64,000 nt of DNA from Streptomyces sp. NBC_01268 (GCF_036240795.1 NZ_CP108454.1:7748001-7812000), one strand, 5' to 3'. Counted from the first letter of the stretch, positions 16,812 through 25,415 are shown. Numbers and translations are program-made. Notes: generated from the sequence alone by a model not told the origin.

Positions 16812-17714
16812 TCACCCGGCCCCCTCCTGCCTGTCCCACTCGTCCAGGGTGCGCAACGCGTGGGCGCGGATGGCCGGGTAGGGGTCGTGGGCGGCGCGTT
16901 CGAGGGCGGGGAGGGCCTGGGCTCCGGCGCTCCGGCCGAGGTTCTCCAGGGCCGCGTGACGGACCGCGGGTGCGGGGTGGTGGACGGTGAGGTGTTCCAG
17001 CAGCGGGGTGTTCCGGTCGTCCGCGAGGTGGCCGGCGAGGTCGCACAGCAGGCGGTGCGCGGAGACGGACCGGCTGTGGTTCGTGCGGGTGATGGTCGAG
17101 GTGGCGGGGTCGAAGAAGCGTTGCTCGGCCAGGGGGTCGGGGCTGTCGAGCAGGAGGTTCAGCGACACCGACAGTTCGGTGGGGTGGTGCTGGGCGTGGA
17201 TGTCACGGCTTGCCCGGTAGTACATGATCTTGCCGGGCGGGAGCGTGGTCTGTTCGAGGAAGGTCAGGTCGACGGGTTCGCCGGGGTGGCCGTTGACAGC
17301 TGTGGGGTCGTACTCCCAGATGGTGGTGGCGTATCCGGGGCCGAGGTGTCCGACGGTCAGGAACGAGAAGTCGTGGTCGTGCGGGGTTTCGTAGGAATGC
17401 AGGGCCTGTTCCTCGTCGGCGGTCAGTGAGCTGGGCGGCATCCAGATGTTGGCGCGGACCAGGAAGCCCTCGCCTCGGCCCAGGAGCAGGCTCTGTCCCG
17501 CGTAGCGGTTGTCGGACTGCCAGCTGGCCAGGTCGGCCAGCTCCTGGTGGAGGTGGTCGACCAGCAGGTCGGTGTTGTCGCTCAGCGCGCGCAGCGCGCC
17601 GGCGGACTCCAGGACGGAGTCCGGGTCGTGGGGGTCGACGGTGGCGCGGATGTGGTCGAGGTAGTCGGCCAGCTCCAGGCGGCCGGACTCGGCCGGGGTC
17701 AGGGTATGGGTCAC
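16812..17714 (-). CDS. Cupin-like domain plus HEAT-repeat protein, unknown function
   Basis: 300 residues, not a named family that I recognise. Residues about 80-220 look like a cupin/double-stranded beta-helix: a cluster ETPHDHDFSFLTVGHLGPGY could give metal-binding His, and a later LPPGKIMYYRASRDIHAQHH could give the third. The last 75 residues are HEAT/Armadillo-like helices (LLEHLTVHHPAPAVRHAALE, LERAAHDPYPAIRAHALRTL). The GTG at 17714 overlaps the stop of the preceding HEAT gene by 4 bp. It is the third gene of the operon that begins with the 70-residue peptide. It may be a metal-dependent oxygenase acting on that peptide, but this is a hypothesis. Confidence 0.8.
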   Translation of the reverse strand: MTHTLTPAESGRLELADYLDHIRATVDPHDPDSVLESAGALRALSDNTDLLVDHLHQELADLASWQSDNRYAGQSLLLGRGEGFLVRANIWMPPSSLTADEEQALHSYETPHDHDFSFLTVGHLGPGYATTIWEYDPTAVNGHPGEPVDLTFLEQTTLPPGKIMYYRASRDIHAQHHPTELSVSLNLLLDSPDPLAEQRFFDPATSTITRTNHSRSVSAHRLLCDLAGHLADDRNTPLLEHLTVHHPAPAVRHAALENLGRSAGAQALPALERAAHDPYPAIRAHALRTLDEWDRQEGAG

Positions 17715-18631
17715 GCGGGGGCCTGGGATTTCGGGAGCGGAGCCTGGACGGCGGTCTGGGATTTCGGGAGCAGGGCCTGGAGGGCAGCCTGGCGGACCTC
17801 GGGATGTGGGTCGTGGGTGGCGTCGTGGAGGAGTTCTCGGCCGGCCGCCGGATCGATGCGGTGCACGGCGCGGATCGCCTCCCATCGCACCTCGTGCGAC
17901 GGGTGCCCGGCGAGCGATCGCAGGACGGGCAGGGAGGAGGGCCGGCGGCAGGCGGCGAGCAGGCGGACGGTGTACGTCAGGCGGGACGCCGTGCCGTCCG
18001 TGCTGATCATCCGCACCGGCCCGAGCGTGGCCCGGTCGTAGGCGAACCGGTAGGACAGATGCGGATGGGCGGCGAGCACCAGGTGCACCAGCCCTGTGTC
18101 ACCTGGCGTCAGACGCGCCACCTGGGAATCCGCGCTCAGGGTGAACACCTGCCCCGGCCGGAGGGGGTGCCGGCCACGCGGTGTGAGCCGAGCCGCCGGG
18201 TCGAGGAGATCGGGGCGGGTCCCGGCCGGCCGGTCGAAGCACTCCATGCTCCCGCCGTCCCGTGCGCCGGAGGGGACGGCGAGCATGTAGTCGGCCGCTG
18301 AGGTGACCAGCAGGTTCTCCGGCAGGGAAGGCGCTGTCGCCCGCAGCGTCAGAGACCAGCCCGACCCCCGCGCAAGCACGAAGGACCCGCCGTCGAACCC
18401 CGCCACCCGGTGCCGGGGCCCGGCCTCGACAGCGCGGCGCAACAACCGGTGCACCGCCTCCGCCACAGTGGCCGACCGTGCCAGCTCCTCCAACAGGCCA
18501 CGGCAGCCGGCCAGCGACGGCCGTGCGCCGTCGGCAGCCGGCTGTCGGTCGATCCGTTCACCGAACGCGGCGAACAGCCCGTCACCCGCCGAAGGACCGG
18601 AGCCCCTCGGCGAGATGACCTCATCAGCCAT
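17711..18631 (-). CDS. HEAT-repeat protein with degenerate cupin-like domain, unknown function
   Basis: 306 residues. The middle part (about 85-215, from SFVLARGSGWSLTLRAT to DRATLGPVRMISTDGTASRL) follows the same layout as the next gene, but the His cluster is absent, so it looks like a non-catalytic paralogue. Two HEAT repeats follow (VLRSLAGHPSHEVRWEAIRA and LLHDATHDPHPEVRQAALQA). The C-terminus carries a short tandem repeat, LPKSQTAVQAPLPKSQAPA. The ATG begins 2 nt after the stop of the peptide gene and its own stop overlaps the next start, so the three genes are translated together. Confidence 0.8.
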   Translation of the reverse strand: MADEVISPRGSGPSAGDGLFAAFGERIDRQPAADGARPSLAGCRGLLEELARSATVAEAVHRLLRRAVEAGPRHRVAGFDGGSFVLARGSGWSLTLRATAPSLPENLLVTSAADYMLAVPSGARDGGSMECFDRPAGTRPDLLDPAARLTPRGRHPLRPGQVFTLSADSQVARLTPGDTGLVHLVLAAHPHLSYRFAYDRATLGPVRMISTDGTASRLTYTVRLLAACRRPSSLPVLRSLAGHPSHEVRWEAIRAVHRIDPAAGRELLHDATHDPHPEVRQAALQALLPKSQTAVQAPLPKSQAPA

Positions 18632-18633
18632 CG

Positions 18634-18846
18634 CTACTGCTTCTCACCGCCGTCGGAGACGCCCCACCCGAAGATGGCCGGCTCCCACGCGACCAGGTTC
18701 TCGACCGACCCGACCGCACCACCGACCGGCGCCACGGGCGTCGCCAGGTCGGGAAGCTCACCCTCGCCGCAGGAGTCCACCGAGATGCCGGACGAGGCAC
18801 CCGATCCCGTACCCGCGGCCGTGTTCTTGACGACACCAGTGCTCAT
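18634..18846 (-). CDS. 70-residue peptide, possible RiPP precursor or signalling peptide
   Basis: Small but well supported: AGGAG lies 7 nt before the ATG, and the stop is 2 nt before the next gene. The N-terminal half is Gly/Ser/Thr/Ala-rich (NTAAGTGSGASSGISV) with one Cys at position 26 in VDSCGEGELPDLATPV; a double Gly is at 42-43, and the C-terminal third is aromatic and acidic (VENLVAWEPAIFGWGVSDGG). There is no signal peptide or membrane segment. I recognise no known precursor family. A leader-like acidic segment, a GG site and co-translation with cupin/HEAT proteins suggest a modified peptide, but no protease or transporter is next to it. Confidence 0.75.
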   Translation of the reverse strand: MSTGVVKNTAAGTGSGASSGISVDSCGEGELPDLATPVAPVGGAVGSVENLVAWEPAIFGWGVSDGGEKQ

Positions 18847-19457
18847 GCGCTGACTCCTGGATGAAGGAAGGAACGTGATCAGTACTCGACGGACCGTGCA
18901 ACGACCACGGTCCGCCCGGGTCACGGCCGGGACTTGCGGGAACCGGTTCTCGCGGAGCACGGCGACGGGTGCCTCTTCGGGGTGAGGGACCTTCTGATCC
19001 TCTGACGGTGGGTCACCTCGCGCGATAGACGTACCGCATGGGGGTCGCCGTGCTGTTCACCCGGCAGGGGGCCGTCCAGCGGAGACCGTTCCACCCCCGC
19101 GGGCGCGCCCGCGACGGCTCCGCGCCTGTCACCAACCGGTCCGGCCCCGGGCAGCACCGGCAACGGCGACTTCCGTACCTGTCCGGCCCCGGTCTGCGCC
19201 GGGTCACCAGCACGACCGCGGGTCTTGTACGTGCTCTGGCGAGTGCCGGTCCTCCCCCCTGCCCAGGCCGGTCCGGACCAGGAAGCCGGGGTCCGCGTCC
19301 CACGGAGGGGCAGCGATGTGCACCCGCTGGGTGCCGGGGATGCCCACCTCGACGAGGGCCCCGCCGCGGAACATCCACAGACCGAACAGGTCGTCGTCCT
19401 CGTCGTGCAGCATGACCTGCACGCATGCGGGGTCGTTCCACGGCAGGGTCTCTGACG
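18847..19457 (-). pseudogene. Eroded minus-strand gene upstream of the peptide operon, family unknown
   Basis: Between 19204 and about 19480 the minus strand reads WNDPACVQVMLHDEDDDL.. and FGLWMFRGGALVEVGIPGTQ.. then PPWDADPGFLVRTGLG, which looks like real protein, but the frame changes near 19260. Further conserved-looking residues (RWTAPCRVNSTATPMRY) occur in another frame near 19030-19090. No start can be placed because the neighbouring hydrolase begins at the same point on the other strand. I interpret it as a broken gene. The remaining 180 bp just upstream of the peptide should hold its promoter. Confidence 0.4.
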
Positions 19458-20228
19458 GTGGCCGGGCGTCGCCTGTCCTTCCTCGACTTCGGCGGTCCGG
19501 GTCGCCCTCTACTCGCCCTGCACGGGCACTTCGGAGATGGCCGCACCTTCGCGCACCTGGCCCGGGAGCTGAGGAACTCCTGGCGGATCATCGCGCTCGA
19601 CCAGCGTGGACACGGCCTCTCCGACAGGCCTTCCGATTTCTCCCGCACCGGCTACGTCGAGGACGCAGCGACGGCGCTACAACATCTGGGGATCCACCGG
19701 GCGGCCGTACTCGGCCACTCCCTGGGCGGCGTCAACGCCTACCAGCTCGCGTCCCGGTTCCCCGGACTTGTGGACGCACTCATCGTCGAGGACATCGGCG
19801 CCGAGGTCGATGACGACGTGTCCTTCAGCCTGGCCTGGCCGCACCGGGCACCGACCCGGGCCGAACTGTTGGAAGAACTCGGCGCCTCGGCGCGATACCT
19901 CATAGGCGCAGTCCGTGAGTACCCCGACGGATGGGGCCTTGCCTTCGACCCGAAGGATATGAACGCCTCGCAGCAGGAGCTCAACGGGGACCACTGGAAC
20001 GACTGGACCTCCAGTGACTGCCCAGCCTTGCTTGTCCGCGGCAGCCGGAGCACAGTGCTCAGCGCGGAGCACGCGAAGGACATGGCGACGCGGCGCCCCC
20101 ATACCCAGCTCATGGAACTTCCCGCCGGCCACACCGTCCACGAGACGGTCCCAGACGAGTTCGCCGCAGCTGTCAACGAGTTCCTCGGTTCACCGTGGAC
20201 CTACCCGAATGAGACCTTCAGTCGGTAA
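19458..20228 (+). CDS. Alpha/beta hydrolase fold protein
   Basis: 256 residues from the GTG at 19458 (an ATG at 19425 adds 11 residues). The oxyanion strand RPLLALHGHFGDG, nucleophile elbow LGHSLGGVNAYQL (Ser about 92), acid region CPALLVRGSRSTVL and catalytic His in LPAGHTVHETVPDEF are all present. There is no signal peptide. No clear ribosome site is visible, and the upstream DNA is eroded, so the first residues may have been replaced. Typical of cytoplasmic esterases, epoxide hydrolases or haloperoxidase-like enzymes; the substrate is unknown. Confidence 0.85.
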   Translation: MAGRRLSFLDFGGPGRPLLALHGHFGDGRTFAHLARELRNSWRIIALDQRGHGLSDRPSDFSRTGYVEDAATALQHLGIHRAAVLGHSLGGVNAYQLASRFPGLVDALIVEDIGAEVDDDVSFSLAWPHRAPTRAELLEELGASARYLIGAVREYPDGWGLAFDPKDMNASQQELNGDHWNDWTSSDCPALLVRGSRSTVLSAEHAKDMATRRPHTQLMELPAGHTVHETVPDEFAAAVNEFLGSPWTYPNETFSR

Positions 20229-20283
20229 CCCACCGTAACGGACCGCACGACCTGAGCCAGGGCCTGAGCTTCGACAGCAGTTC

Positions 20284-20613
20284 CTGTTCCGAATCGCCTG
20301 GTGCGCCACGGCGGTCGGGCTGGTCATGTCGGCGGCGGTGCCGGCCCAGCCTGCCGCCGCCGACACGACCCCTCGGCTCCTGGTGGTCCAGGTGGTCGAG
20401 GAGACGAGGACCGTCGGCGACTTCCAGCAGGTCTTCGCGTGGTGCGGCGACGGGTCCGAGGCCATCAGCGGCGGCGTCGAGGCGGCCGCCCCCAGCGTCG
20501 GATACGACGCCGTGGCCCTGGTCGCGAGCTTCCCCTACGCCCGATACGGCGAGAACAAGGCGCGGGGGTGGGTCGCCGACGCCCGCAATTTCGGCGGGAG
20601 GCCACCACCGTGA
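20284..20613 (+). pseudogene. Secreted-protein remnant, start and end lost
   Basis: The frame reads FRIAWCATAVGLVMSAAVPA followed by QPAAADTTP, which looks like a signal peptide and cleavage site, then LLVVQVVEETRTVGDF.. and LVASFPYARYGENKARGW. No ATG or GTG lies upstream of residue 15, and the protein stops after NFGGRPPP where it meets a truncated hydrolase from the other strand. I recognise no family. It is probably a gene that lost both ends; an ATG at 20326 could still start a 95-residue product. Confidence 0.4.
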
Positions 20614-21079
20614 CCGTCTGGCCGGCCTGCGCCGCCCCTGACGAGGGTGACGTCGTCGGGCCAGTCGTGGGCGAACGCCGCGCTGGTGGCGTGGGGAACG
20701 ACGGTGTCGGCGGTGCCGTGGAAGAGAAGCACGGGCTGCTTCGGGCCGCCGCTGTGCCGGTTGGCGGTCAGGGTGTCGACGGCGTCGAGGTCAGCGCCGG
20801 AGCGGATTTCCACGAACGCGGAGAGGACGTCGGTGACGGCTCCGGGCAGGGAGAATCGATCGACGATCGTGCTGATGGCGGCGCCGTAGTCCAGTGCGGG
20901 GGAGTCCACGACGGCCCCGCGAACGAGACTGGTGTCCGTGGCGCGGTCCAGGTTGGTCTCGACGATGCCGCCGCCCATGGAGAACCCGTACAGGACCACG
21001 CCGTTGGCAAGCGTCCGCTGCGGGCGAGGCCGTGGGTGATGGCCTCGTGCGCGCTGCCGGTGTGCTGGTAGTGCTCGCG
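20600..21079 (-). pseudogene. Alpha/beta hydrolase fragment, frameshifted and truncated at both ends
   Basis: Minus-strand sequence REHYQHTGSAHEAITHGLAR is followed after a frame change at about 21010 by TLANGVVLYGFSMGGGIVET, SLVRGAVVDSPALDYG and QPVLLFHGTADTVVPHATSA. This is the core of a peptidase S9/DUF3887-like hydrolase with its GFSMGG nucleophile elbow. The N-terminal core and the C-terminal catalytic His are missing; the ends coincide with the TetR fragment (about 21081) and the secreted-protein remnant (about 20610). It cannot be functional as it stands. Confidence 0.7.
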
Positions 21080-21080
21080 G

Positions 21081-21389
21081 ATGGAGATCAAGGCAGCCAC
21101 AGAGCTCGACCTCCTGGAACATCGCATGTTCGAGGCCACCCCCGAACTCCAGGCCCTGCGGAGCATTCACTACTCCGACGCAGTCCGGGCGGGCACCGCC
21201 TCGATCGCCCGCGACATCGGAGCGGCCCCCGACGATGCCGGGCCCGCCCTCGCCGCCGCTGCCATCGTCGCCGTCATCACCCAGGCGTACGCCCCAGCCG
21301 AGAACCAGGACGCAGAACAGGCCCTGCGGACCGGCTTCGTCTTCCTCGAAGCCGGCATCGCATCTCTCGCCCAACCATCGAAACCCTGA
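21081..21389 (+). pseudogene. C-terminal fragment of a TetR-family regulator
   Basis: 102 codons, HRMFEATPELQALRSIHYSD through AAAAIVAVITQAYAPAENQD to AEQALRTGFVFLEAGIASLA, read like the ligand/dimer helices of TetR regulators. The N-terminal helix-turn-helix is absent: the frame begins where the truncated hydrolase on the other strand starts, so a deletion probably joined the two. Without a DNA-binding domain it is unlikely to work as a regulator. Confidence 0.5.
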
Positions 21390-21620
21390 GGGGTCGTCGC
21401 CCGGAAGCGGCCGGACGTGCCCAGGTCAGGCGCCCCTTTCTGTGGTGCCTGGCGAAGAATGCGTCCGCGCGTCCGAAGCGTCGGTGAGTTCGAGTGCCGC
21501 CCGCCATGTCGCACCGCCGGCATGCCGTTGGGTGCCGTGCCGTGCTGAGCAGGAAGGGCGGCGACGATGGCCATACCGGATGGACAGGAGGCGCCGGAAC
21601 GGGGGGGCGGTGCGGGATGG

Positions 21621-21646
21621 GGCCGACGTGGTCGTCCCGACCACTC
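21621..21646. terminator. 26-bp repeated hairpin element, copy 1
   Basis: Contains the hairpin GTGGTCG-TCC-CGACCAC (21628-21644) immediately after the stop of the minus-strand membrane gene at 21648. An identical 26-bp copy lies at 50106-50131 after another gene. It is likely a reused terminator. The rest of 21390-21620 shows no gene; a short match to the 53466 repeat start (PGQAPL in translation) is at about 21420. Confidence 0.6.
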
Positions 21647-21647
21647 G

Positions 21648-22334
21648 TCAGGCGAGGACGTTGACGGCACGGGCGACCACGAGCCCGAGAATGAGCAGGG
21701 AGACCAGGGACTGAACGCCCATGGTGATCTTGGCCCAGGGTGCCAGGGGCATGACGTCGGTGGGGCTGAAGGCGGTGGCGTTGGTGAGTGCGAGGTAGAG
21801 GTAGTCGATGTAGCGGGGCCGCCAGTCGGCGCTGCTCAGCCGGGGATCGAGCTGTTGGGGGAAGGCGAGCGCGGGGGTGGAGGGCATGCGGTGGGCGCGG
21901 GAGGCGGGCCCACCGCTGTCGAGCTCGAAGAACAACAGGGAGAAGGCGAGGACGGTGCAGGCCCACACCGTGCCGCCGGTCTGCAGCAGGCTGGTGGCGG
22001 AGCTGGTCTCCTTCCCGGCATGGAGGATGTCGTCGACCAGTTGCACGGTCGACCAGACGGCACTGAGGGCCAGAACTCCCACCAGGGCGATCGACATGCT
22101 CCGCAAGGCGGCCGTGCGCCGGTCGATCCGGCCCGGGTCGCCGGCGATGAGCGCCAACAGGAGCAGTCCCTCGATGGCAGGGAGAACCCAGCGAGGTGCC
22201 AGACGGAGGTCGTCGGGGAGGAAGACGGTCAGCACCATGGCGGTGACGACGGCCGCCGCCATCGGCCATCGCGGCTCGCCCAAGGACTCGTCCGGTCTCG
22301 GTCTCTCGGTCGTCTCTGGGGTGCGTCCGGTCAC
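21648..22334 (-). CDS. Integral membrane protein with ion-channel-like C-terminus
   Basis: 228 residues from the GTG at 22334; there is only a weak ribosome site, and a Met at residue 25 could be used instead. About five hydrophobic segments: AAAVVTAMVLTVFL, WVLPAIEGLLLLALIA, SIALVGVLALSAVW, VWACTVLAFSLLFF and a C-terminal pair. The end, YLYLALTNATAFSPTDVMPL plus AKITMGVQSLVSLLILGLVV, resembles the pore-helix and last helix of two-TM channels, but the TVGYG/TVGFG filter is replaced by TAFSPTD. This conserved Streptomyces type has no known function. Confidence 0.8.
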   Translation of the reverse strand: MTGRTPETTERPRPDESLGEPRWPMAAAVVTAMVLTVFLPDDLRLAPRWVLPAIEGLLLLALIAGDPGRIDRRTAALRSMSIALVGVLALSAVWSTVQLVDDILHAGKETSSATSLLQTGGTVWACTVLAFSLLFFELDSGGPASRAHRMPSTPALAFPQQLDPRLSSADWRPRYIDYLYLALTNATAFSPTDVMPLAPWAKITMGVQSLVSLLILGLVVARAVNVLA

Positions 22335-22900
22335 GGTGGCGGCCCTAACGGTCGAATGTGGAGTGATGGCGCTGTCCTGCCCTCGGAAGGTATAGCCGCC
22401 GGGCGGGCGGGCGTCGGATCCCACGCGTGGTGCGCGACAGCGCCGGACCCGACCGTGAGATGCGCAAGGAGGCAAAGGACGGTACGACCCGCGGTCCAAG
22501 CGCCCGTGGGACGACGAGGGACGACACCTCCATGGCACAGGCCCACCAGCCCACCGGCACCGACTCCGGGGCCCGTTCGCCGGGCTTGGCGTCGGGTGCG
22601 CCGACGCAGGGGGTGTCCAGGTACGCGGGGTCCGGAACCGCCGGACAGAACGCCGGGAGCAGGCCGAAGGTGACGTCCGGTTCGGGGTGGGGCCCTTCCC
22701 ACGTGTGCCGGGTGGCGGCTGACCAGACGCCCACGCGGGATCGACGCCCGGTCCTGGGCCCGAGGGCTGCTCCAAGGCCCGGGGAGTCGAACGGACCCGA
22801 GCTTCTTCGGCGAGTACGACACGAGAAGGTTCTTGGCCTGCTGGCGGTACGGCATCGGCAGGTGTCTGATCAGCGGAAGCGATGGCCACCGGGCATGAAG
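22335..22900. other. Gap holding a diverged copy of the 53466/55498 repeat
   Basis: 566 bp between two minus-strand genes. Around 22799-22885 the sequence GAGCTTCTTCGGCGAGTACG and the later CTGATCAGCGGAAGCGATGG match the repeats that flank the glutamate decarboxylase gene. Open frames here lack family similarity or ribosome sites. I see no convincing gene. Confidence 0.4.
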
Positions 22901-24223
22901 TCAGCCAGGTGGTCCGGGAATGGTCCGGCGTCCGGTCACGGCAGGGTGATTCCCGCCGATGCCCTGGTGGTCGGCCTGCTCCGCGACGGCTCGGCGGGCG
23001 GAGTCGGTGAATTCGCGCTCGATCGCCTCCTGTAGGAGGAGCAACTGCGCGCGTACGGCGGGGTGCTGAGATGGCGGCAGGGCGTCGAGCAGGCCGTCGA
23101 GCATGGCCCGGAGCCTCCGGCAGATCTGGACGGACGAACCTCCGTAGTCACGGATCTCGCAGACGGCGAGCTCGAGGTAGTTGTCCCAGTCCCGGCCCGG
23201 GAGCACGAGCCGCGCGTCCCCGCCACGATCGGCCAGGACGTAACGTCCGGGCAGCCGCGTGTTGCCGACCGTGTGCAGGAACCACTCGATGTAGTTGATG
23301 ACCTGCACCGCGGTCGTGGGGTCGTTCACCGCGGGAGAGAGGGCCCTGATCGCGACGTCGACGAGGACTCTGAGCGCGAAGGCGGGATCCTGTTCGATCG
23401 TACGCTCGGCTCCGAGGGCGACATGACGGTTCACCCGCTCCGGGTCGGGTCTGGACGTGCCCCCATGGACCTCCACCAGCACGGTTCCGGGCGGTACGAA
23501 GTCCCCGATCAGCCGGGTCACGACGAAGACGCACTCGTGGCGGGCCGCCTCCGCGATCAGACCGGGCACGTCGAAGGCCTGGATGGCTCCGCCGCGCACG
23601 GTACGGATCTGCAGCACCGGACCGTCGGACGGTACGGCTCCGTCTCCGCGGGGCGCGGCACCGCGGATCGCCGCGGCGCCGTCGGTGAAGACGGTCTCTC
23701 CCATGCGGGCGACCAGCTCCGCGATGGCCACCGGGCGGAGGCTGTGGGTGAACCGGTTGAGGTAGATGAGCAGGAGTACCAGACTGACGGCCACCGCCGC
23801 GCCGGCCAGGGTGACCCCGAGGTCGGGGACCGATGCGGATTCGACGCTCCGCAGCAGGGAGAAGGCGAACGCGAACGTCCCCGTGAAGGTCGCCAGAACC
23901 GCTTTCTGCAGCCGGTCCCGGTACCACAGGCGCATGTACCGGGGGGAGAGGGTTCCCGTGGCCTGCTGCACCACCAGCACGCCGATGGTGACGACGAAGC
24001 CGAGCAGCGCCACCATCGCGCCCACGATGGCGGTGAGCACGCCGCTCGCGGTCGTGGCGGAGTAGTGCCAGCCGCTCGGCGGCCAGTCCGCGCTGTCGAC
24101 GGCGAGGGCGGCCTCGGCGAGCAGGGTGCCGACGACGAGACCGATGAGCGGCACGATCCACAGGCTGGCCTTGACGTACTGCCGCAACCTGAACCTGTCC
24201 GCCCAGGACGTCATGACACCCAT
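22901..24223 (-). CDS. DUF2254 predicted membrane protein
   Basis: 440 residues. Four N-terminal transmembrane segments (ASLWIVPLIGLVVGTLLAE, ASGVLTAIVGAMVALLGFVV, AVLATFTGTFAFAFSLL, VTLAGAAVAVSLVLLLIYL) are followed by a soluble region with the DUF2254 signatures LVEVHGG, RTIEQDPAFALRVLVDVAIR, ALSPAVNDPTTAVQVINYIE and SVQICRRLRAML. The protein is widespread in actinobacteria and of unknown function, often near stress or ion-transport genes, as here. A fragment of a second DUF2254 gene lies at 27559-27675. Confidence 0.9.
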   Translation of the reverse strand: MGVMTSWADRFRLRQYVKASLWIVPLIGLVVGTLLAEAALAVDSADWPPSGWHYSATTASGVLTAIVGAMVALLGFVVTIGVLVVQQATGTLSPRYMRLWYRDRLQKAVLATFTGTFAFAFSLLRSVESASVPDLGVTLAGAAVAVSLVLLLIYLNRFTHSLRPVAIAELVARMGETVFTDGAAAIRGAAPRGDGAVPSDGPVLQIRTVRGGAIQAFDVPGLIAEAARHECVFVVTRLIGDFVPPGTVLVEVHGGTSRPDPERVNRHVALGAERTIEQDPAFALRVLVDVAIRALSPAVNDPTTAVQVINYIEWFLHTVGNTRLPGRYVLADRGGDARLVLPGRDWDNYLELAVCEIRDYGGSSVQICRRLRAMLDGLLDALPPSQHPAVRAQLLLLQEAIEREFTDSARRAVAEQADHQGIGGNHPAVTGRRTIPGPPG

Positions 24224-24563
24224 GCCAAGGCCCTTCGCGGGAGGAGGAGGTGCGCTCGAGGCACGACCGACGCCGGGTTCCCTCGACGGGTTCCCTCCCT
24301 CTCACGGTAGGGCGATTCCCGGCCCCGCGCGCAGCGGACACGGAAGGCCGTGGACCCGCTTGCACCGGACGCGGACGCTGGACTGCGAAAGGACGGGCGT
24401 GGCAGTGGCATCCGCCAGACGGGGCACTTCGTCAGCGTCGCCGAACGCTCCAGGCACCATCGATTCAGCGACTCGGTAGCTTCGTGACCAGGTGCCCTCG
24501 CACACGGATGCCCTGAGGCGCCTGCGAGGCCGTTCGACGATGGTCCGAGGCGAGGAGAGCAGC

Positions 24564-25415
24564 GTGTCCCTACCTGTCACTGTGGGAGTGGACGGCTCTG
24601 AAGGAAGCACGGCGGCGGTGGACTGGGCGGCCGCCGAGGCGGAGCTGCGCGACGGTGGTCTACGGCTGGTGTACGCCACACGGTGGGCGGAGCATCAGCT
24701 GGGGGCGATGAAGGTGTCGCACCAGGACCGTGCCGGCGCGGCGGAGGGCGTGCTCGCCGTTACCGGGCGACACGTCGGTTCTCGGCATCCGGACCTCGCC
24801 CTGACCGCCGACGAGGTCGAGGACGCCCCCGTCAGCGTGTTGCTCGCCGCCGCCGCCGAGGCGGAGCTGCTCGTCGTGGGCTCTCACGGGTTGGGTAGCG
24901 TCCGCGGTTTCATCATCGGTTCCGTGGGACAGGAGGTCGTCGCCGAAGCAGAGCGCCCGGTGGTTCTCGTTCGCCCCGGAAGCGAGCAGGACGGCTCCGC
25001 CGCGCCCGCGGGCAACAGCCGCCGGAAGGTGGTCCTGGGCCTGGATGTGAACGAGGTCAAGGACGAGGTACTGCACTTCGCGTTCGATTTCGCCGGGCGG
25101 CACCACGTCCCGCTGGAGATCGTGCACACGTCGCATGACTCGTTCGTCCACCACTCCGGCGCCGCCGCCGAGGAGGAGAGGGCGTCAGCGCTCGCCAACG
25201 CGGTTCGACCCTTCCGGGACCAATTTCCGGCGACGGAGGTGGTGGAGGTGACGGCTTCGGGACGGGCGGCCGAGCATCTCGTCGAAGCCGCGTCGGACGC
25301 GCGCCTGCTGGTCGTCGGCCGGCGCAGGGCGGCCAGGGGCTCTCATATCGGATCCATCACCCACGCCGTCATCCACCACGCCTCCTGTCCTGTGGCCGTC
25401 GTGCCGCACACCTGA
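24564..25415 (+). CDS. Universal stress protein, tandem UspA domains
   Basis: 283 residues, two UspA domains (about 1-140 and 155-283). The first starts LPVTVGVDGSEGSTAAVDWA and has the ATP-binding pattern GSHGLGSVRGFIIGSVGQEV; the second has KVVLGLDVNEVKDEVL and VVGRRRAARGSHIGSITHAV. The GTG at 24564 has GAGGAG about 7 nt upstream; an ATG at 24540 adds 8 residues. It lies divergent from DUF2254 and next to respiration and ion genes, consistent with a hypoxia or stress regulon, though no operator was identified. The 340 bp before it contain the divergent promoters and no gene. Confidence 0.93.
   Translation: MSLPVTVGVDGSEGSTAAVDWAAAEAELRDGGLRLVYATRWAEHQLGAMKVSHQDRAGAAEGVLAVTGRHVGSRHPDLALTADEVEDAPVSVLLAAAAEAELLVVGSHGLGSVRGFIIGSVGQEVVAEAERPVVLVRPGSEQDGSAAPAGNSRRKVVLGLDVNEVKDEVLHFAFDFAGRHHVPLEIVHTSHDSFVHHSGAAAEEERASALANAVRPFRDQFPATEVVEVTASGRAAEHLVEAASDARLLVVGRRRAARGSHIGSITHAVIHHASCPVAVVPHT

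Noticed and set aside
21648..22334. Calling the 228-residue membrane protein a potassium channel
   Set aside because: The selectivity filter T-V-G-Y/F-G is absent (TAFSPTD instead), so only a channel-like label is justified.
22345..22734. 129-codon minus-strand frame in the gap between two membrane genes
   Set aside because: No recognisable domain, poor start context, and overlapping frames of similar length exist.
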